A stretch of 42,665 nt of DNA from Megamonas hypermegale_A (lineage in GTDB: Bacteria > Bacillota > Negativicutes > Selenomonadales > Selenomonadaceae). A program made the translations under genes and the position numbers. Below are positions 40,486 to 42,665 of this stretch, one piece after another. The notes under the pieces are model-generated. The model was not told where the DNA came from, made no database searches, and saw only the letters and a list, made by a program, of their open reading frames with translations. Positions within the stretch are counted from its first letter, which is position 1; each line of letters begins with the position of its first letter. The stretch lies in NCBI RefSeq assembly GCF_030371585.1, contig NZ_JAUDCE010000021.1; one strand, 5' to 3'.

Positions 40486-40528
40486 CAAAAAATCCCTTTT
40501 AAGCTTCAAACTTAAAAGGGATTTTTTT
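40486..40528. terminator. Bidirectional terminator between convergent kinase and ROK genes
   Basis: AAATCCCTTTTAAG (40490-40503) and CTTAAAAGGGATTT (40511-40524) form a perfect 14-bp stem with a 7-nt loop, flanked by A and T runs. The T run touches the ROK stop codon. Confidence 0.92.
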
Positions 40529-41435
40529 ATTTTTCCTGCGACAGAAAATTATACAGTGCGCCAATCATACCCGCATCATTTTTCAATTTTGCAAACTCAA
40601 CCTGCGTACCGGCATAAACATTTGGTGCCAGTTTTTCCTGCAATTCCTTGTCAATAAGCGGCCGCAGATATTCCTGCTGCGCCATAATGCCGCCGCCCAG
40701 AATAATCATCTCCGGATTGAGCACGGCTACAATATTGACAATACCATCCGCCAAATGGCGCACTAAATCCGAAATAGCCTTCCGGCAAACCGTGTCGCCA
40801 CGTTTTGCCCAGTCAAAAATCATTTCACCATTCAACTCGGCTTCACTCAAAGATTTTGCCCGTGATACATCTTTTATCAGGCGCGTCGTCGTAACCAGCT
40901 CCTGCATACTGCCGCCCGGAATACGCATATACGCAACCTCACCTGCACTATTTGTCGCACCGTGCACGACTTTGCCGCCGTGCAGTACACAGCCGCCAAT
41001 ACTCGTACCGACCGTTACGGCAAAAAGCGACGATTTTCCCCTGCCCGCACCGAGCCACATTTCACCGAGCGCCGCACAGTTCACATCATTTTCCACCGTG
41101 CACTTAATGCCGAATTCATTTTCTATAATGGACTTAAACGGCGTATTGCTGTAATCCGGTATCGACTCCGGCATCACGTAGACGACGAGACCGGCTTTCG
41201 CGTCGATTATGCCCGCCGTGGAAATTCCCACTCCGGCAATTTGTCTGTCTTTAAGATAATGCCGTATTATCTGTTTAACCTTTTCCACAATGCCCGGTCC
41301 GCCGTATTGCTTCGCCTGCGTCGGCACAGAGCCCTTATCAGCAAAAACGCCATTTTCATCAGCCAGCCCGTACTTTATCGCCGTACCGCCGATATCTACA
41401 CAGACATAATATTTTTTTCTTAAATCCTCCATCAT
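40527..41435 (-). CDS. ROK-family sugar kinase-like protein lacking the zinc motif
   Basis: 302 residues without a DNA-binding domain, so a kinase rather than a repressor. DIGGTAIKYGLAD is the ATP phosphate motif and END117VNCAALGE holds the catalytic Asp. The usual ROK zinc site is missing: the conserved GE(L/I)GH reads GEVAYM (166-170) and the CxCGxxGCxE cluster is replaced by PGGSMQELVTTT. Its start overlaps the upstream YhcH-like gene by 4 nt. That partner suggests an amino-sugar or sialic-acid role such as N-acetylmannosamine kinase; some ManNAc kinases also lack zinc. The exact substrate is inference. Confidence 0.85.
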   Translation of the reverse strand: MMEDLRKKYYVCVDIGGTAIKYGLADENGVFADKGSVPTQAKQYGGPGIVEKVKQIIRHYLKDRQIAGVGISTAGIIDAKAGLVVYVMPESIPDYSNTPFKSIIENEFGIKCTVENDVNCAALGEMWLGAGRGKSSLFAVTVGTSIGGCVLHGGKVVHGATNSAGEVAYMRIPGGSMQELVTTTRLIKDVSRAKSLSEAELNGEMIFDWAKRGDTVCRKAISDLVRHLADGIVNIVAVLNPEMIILGGGIMAQQEYLRPLIDKELQEKLAPNVYAGTQVEFAKLKNDAGMIGALYNFLSQEK

Positions 41436-41887
41436 TTTACCAACTTAATTTTAAAAATAGCCTTCTTCAAATGGCACGCCTCATCTGCAATAACGCCCGT
41501 GCGATGCGCATCCTCCGGATAGCAGACGAGAAAATCACCCGCTTTCAGCTGCACTGAAGCTTTAACCTCTCCGTCCAAAGCCTGAAAATCATTTTCCGCC
41601 TTATATTCGCCGAGCTGCATATTATCAATAAAATTAACATCGATAATTTCCTGTCCCTGGAGCATTACATGCACGTCAATATACGCCTTATGCGCTTCCC
41701 AAAAACGGTCTTCACGCGCCACCGTATCATATTCATTCACATTCACGAAAAACGCATCACCGTTTATCTTATGCGAACCTTCCGCAAAACTCAGTAAATC
41801 ATGCTCCTGCACATAAGCAAAAACCGCCTTTAACTCCTCCGGCAGAAAAGCATATCTTTCCACCTGATTGATATTACCGAAAATCAT
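41432..41887 (-). CDS. YhcH/YjgK/YiaL (NanQ-like) family protein
   Basis: 151 residues from ATG 41887 (GGAG 9 nt ahead; a TTG three codons earlier is unlikely). The family pattern is visible: a central beta-sandwich with EAHKAYIDVHVMLQGQE (metal-binding His residues), then LVCYPEDAHRTGV with another His, and a final KKAIFKIKL. Characterised relatives act on sialic acid anomers or sit in sialic-acid and sugar-acid operons. A TATAAT-like -10 lies at 41911-41916 on the minus strand. It is translationally coupled to the ROK protein. Confidence 0.87.
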   Translation of the reverse strand: MIFGNINQVERYAFLPEELKAVFAYVQEHDLLSFAEGSHKINGDAFFVNVNEYDTVAREDRFWEAHKAYIDVHVMLQGQEIIDVNFIDNMQLGEYKAENDFQALDGEVKASVQLKAGDFLVCYPEDAHRTGVIADEACHLKKAIFKIKLVK

Positions 41888-41998
41888 TTTAACCAACTCC
41901 TTTTTGTTTCATTATATCACGAGTTTGACAAATGAAGTGTATAAATTCTCTTTAAACATAGCGCAGATACTTTCTATATCTAAAACAGAGACTATTTC

Positions 41999-42028
41999 TT
42001 TACAAAATAACCAAGTTTATAGTATAAT
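41999..42028 (+). promoter_or_regulatory. Promoter of the structured leader before ssrA
   Basis: TTTACA (41999-42004), 18-nt spacer, TATAAT (42023-42028). It would start transcription near 42035. Confidence 0.6.
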
Positions 42029-42034
42029 AAATAT

Positions 42035-42130
42035 GAAAAAGAAGAGACAAACTGATGTTGCAACCGTCAGCCCTCTTCTAGAAATGGGTTAAATAGAAGG
42101 AGCGGACGTTATGTCTAGCTCCTTCTTTAT
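42035..42130 (+). ncRNA. Putative structured leader or small RNA
   Basis: AGAAGAG (42040-42046) pairs with CTCTTCT (42073-42079), enclosing CTGA/TCAG (42052-42055, 42067-42070). A second hairpin pairs AGAAGGAGC (42095-42103) with GCTCCTTCT (42118-42126), with GAC/GTC inside. The second hairpin buries the ribosome site AAGGAG of a small ORF (42111-42176). The T run after it is short, so it may gate translation rather than terminate. I do not recognise a known RNA family. Confidence 0.45.
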
Positions 42131-42176
42131 CAAGAAAAAAAGACTTACTTCTTCTGGAAATATCCGAGAATGGTAA
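42111..42176 (+). CDS. Possible 21-residue small ORF
   Basis: ATG with AAGGAG 8 nt upstream, 21 codons, then TAA. The product is basic and serine-rich (begins MSSSFFIKKKR, ends IREW). The start codon lies in the loop and the ribosome site in the stem of the hairpin 42095-42126. It could be a leader peptide or chance. It ends just before the ssrA promoter. Confidence 0.3.
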   Translation: MSSSFFIKKKRLTSSGNIREW

Positions 42177-42181
42177 ATATA

Positions 42182-42210
42182 TTGCTTTTATCTAAAAGCT
42201 GTGCTATAAT
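42182..42210 (+). promoter_or_regulatory. Promoter of ssrA
   Basis: TTGCTT (42182-42187), 17-nt spacer, TATAAT (42205-42210), 12 nt before the tmRNA 5' end. Confidence 0.85.
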
Positions 42211-42222
42211 ATATTAACTCTC

Positions 42223-42573
42223 GGGGATGTAATGGTTTCGACGGGAGTAGCTGGTGCATGGTAAGCGAGCCGGGGGTTCATCAACCCGTCAGTAAGGTGA
42301 AACTTTTATTTAAATATAAAAGCTAACAAAGAATACGCTTTAGCAGCTTAATGCTAACCTCTTTCCGTTCTTTTCCCGCGTGAACGGAAAAGAGGCCAAC
42401 AGCGGGATACCTTATAATCAATTCTCGGAGATTTTAAGGGAATTTCATCGAGATAGAAATATTGCAGCCTGTCTGCAGGCGGCAGTGTTTCGAATTTAAA
42501 ATACAGACTGCGCTCGGAGAAAGCTGTGAAACAATACTTTCGGACAGGAGTTCGATTCTCCTCATCTCCACCA
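42223..42573 (+). ncRNA. ssrA: Transfer-messenger RNA
   Basis: Rescues stalled ribosomes and tags the nascent chain for proteolysis. The 5' GGGGATG (42223-42229) pairs with CATCTCC (42563-42569) to make the alanine-type acceptor, followed by A and an encoded CCA (42571-42573). The 3' T-arm reads GTTCGATTC. The resume codon GCT is at 42322 and the tag frame encodes A-ANKEYALAA, ending TAA at 42349-42351; the ALAA end is the standard protease signal. The 351-nt length is normal for a one-piece tmRNA. Confidence 0.97.
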
Positions 42574-42597
42574 AAAACAAAACATCTTATTGTAACA

Positions 42598-42637
42598 TAA
42601 AAAAGCCGTTACTTAATGATTAAGTAGCGGCTTTTCT
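42598..42637 (+). terminator. Terminator of ssrA
   Basis: AAAAGCCGTTACTTAA pairs with TTAAGTAGCGGCTTTT (one G-U type mismatch) around a minimal loop, followed by a T-rich tail. Confidence 0.9.
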
Positions 42638-42665
42638 TTTTTCTTTTATCAGCGTTTCTTCTATT

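Overview
The window reads as a chromosomal segment of a low-GC, didermic Firmicute of the Negativicutes (Selenomonas/Megamonas-like). Evidence is Firmicute-style genes and Shine-Dalgarno sites together with an outer-membrane beta-barrel protein ending in phenylalanine, and a two-subunit methylmalonyl-CoA mutase with MeaB, as used in succinate-propionate metabolism. Genus-level assignment is inference; no rRNA is present.

Layout. 1-350 holds stacked palindromes and no gene. 361-5121 carries asd-dapB (lysine/threonine branch), a TVP38-type membrane protein and recG, all on the minus strand. 5152-7870 has two secreted proteins on the plus strand and several copies of a 127-bp MITE-like repeat. 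7873-17100 (minus) has a TetR regulator, a MATE exporter, a porin, a nikABCDE-type nickel importer and a LysR regulator. 17198-22309 (minus) is a second, paralogous nickel/peptide-type ABC importer headed by a cobalamin riboswitch. 22900-25158 (minus) is a three-gene set: a HypB/UreG-like GTPase, a soluble ABC ATPase and a secreted protein. Then come panCD, tRNA-Thr and a nested pair of the MITE. 27210-30976 (plus) has LysR, a HAD phosphatase, an iron alcohol dehydrogenase and a PflX-like radical SAM protein. 31024-36933 (minus) has a small unknown gene and mutA-mutB-meaB behind a second cobalamin riboswitch. 37643-38570 has thioredoxin and, divergently, a third cobalamin riboswitch with no obvious gene. 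38874-41887 has an FGGY sugar kinase, a ROK-family protein and a YhcH/NanQ-like protein. The window ends with a structured leader plus small ORF and the tmRNA gene ssrA.

How the parts fit. The central theme is cobalt, nickel and B12: three cobalamin riboswitches, a B12-dependent mutase with its GTPase chaperone, two nickel/cobalt-type ABC importers (one with a Fur-like box, one with a B12 riboswitch), and a GTPase carrying a CPDH metal motif paired with an orphan ABC ATPase.

The strongest new signals are: (1) a non-autonomous 127-bp mobile repeat whose unit length and 12-bp target duplication can be read directly from a clean copy and confirmed arithmetically from a nested pair; (2) an orphan cobalamin riboswitch that appears to drive only a short terminated RNA; (3) a cobalamin riboswitch ahead of a B12-dependent enzyme, with two terminators in series; (4) the uncharacterised GTPase/ABC-ATPase pair.
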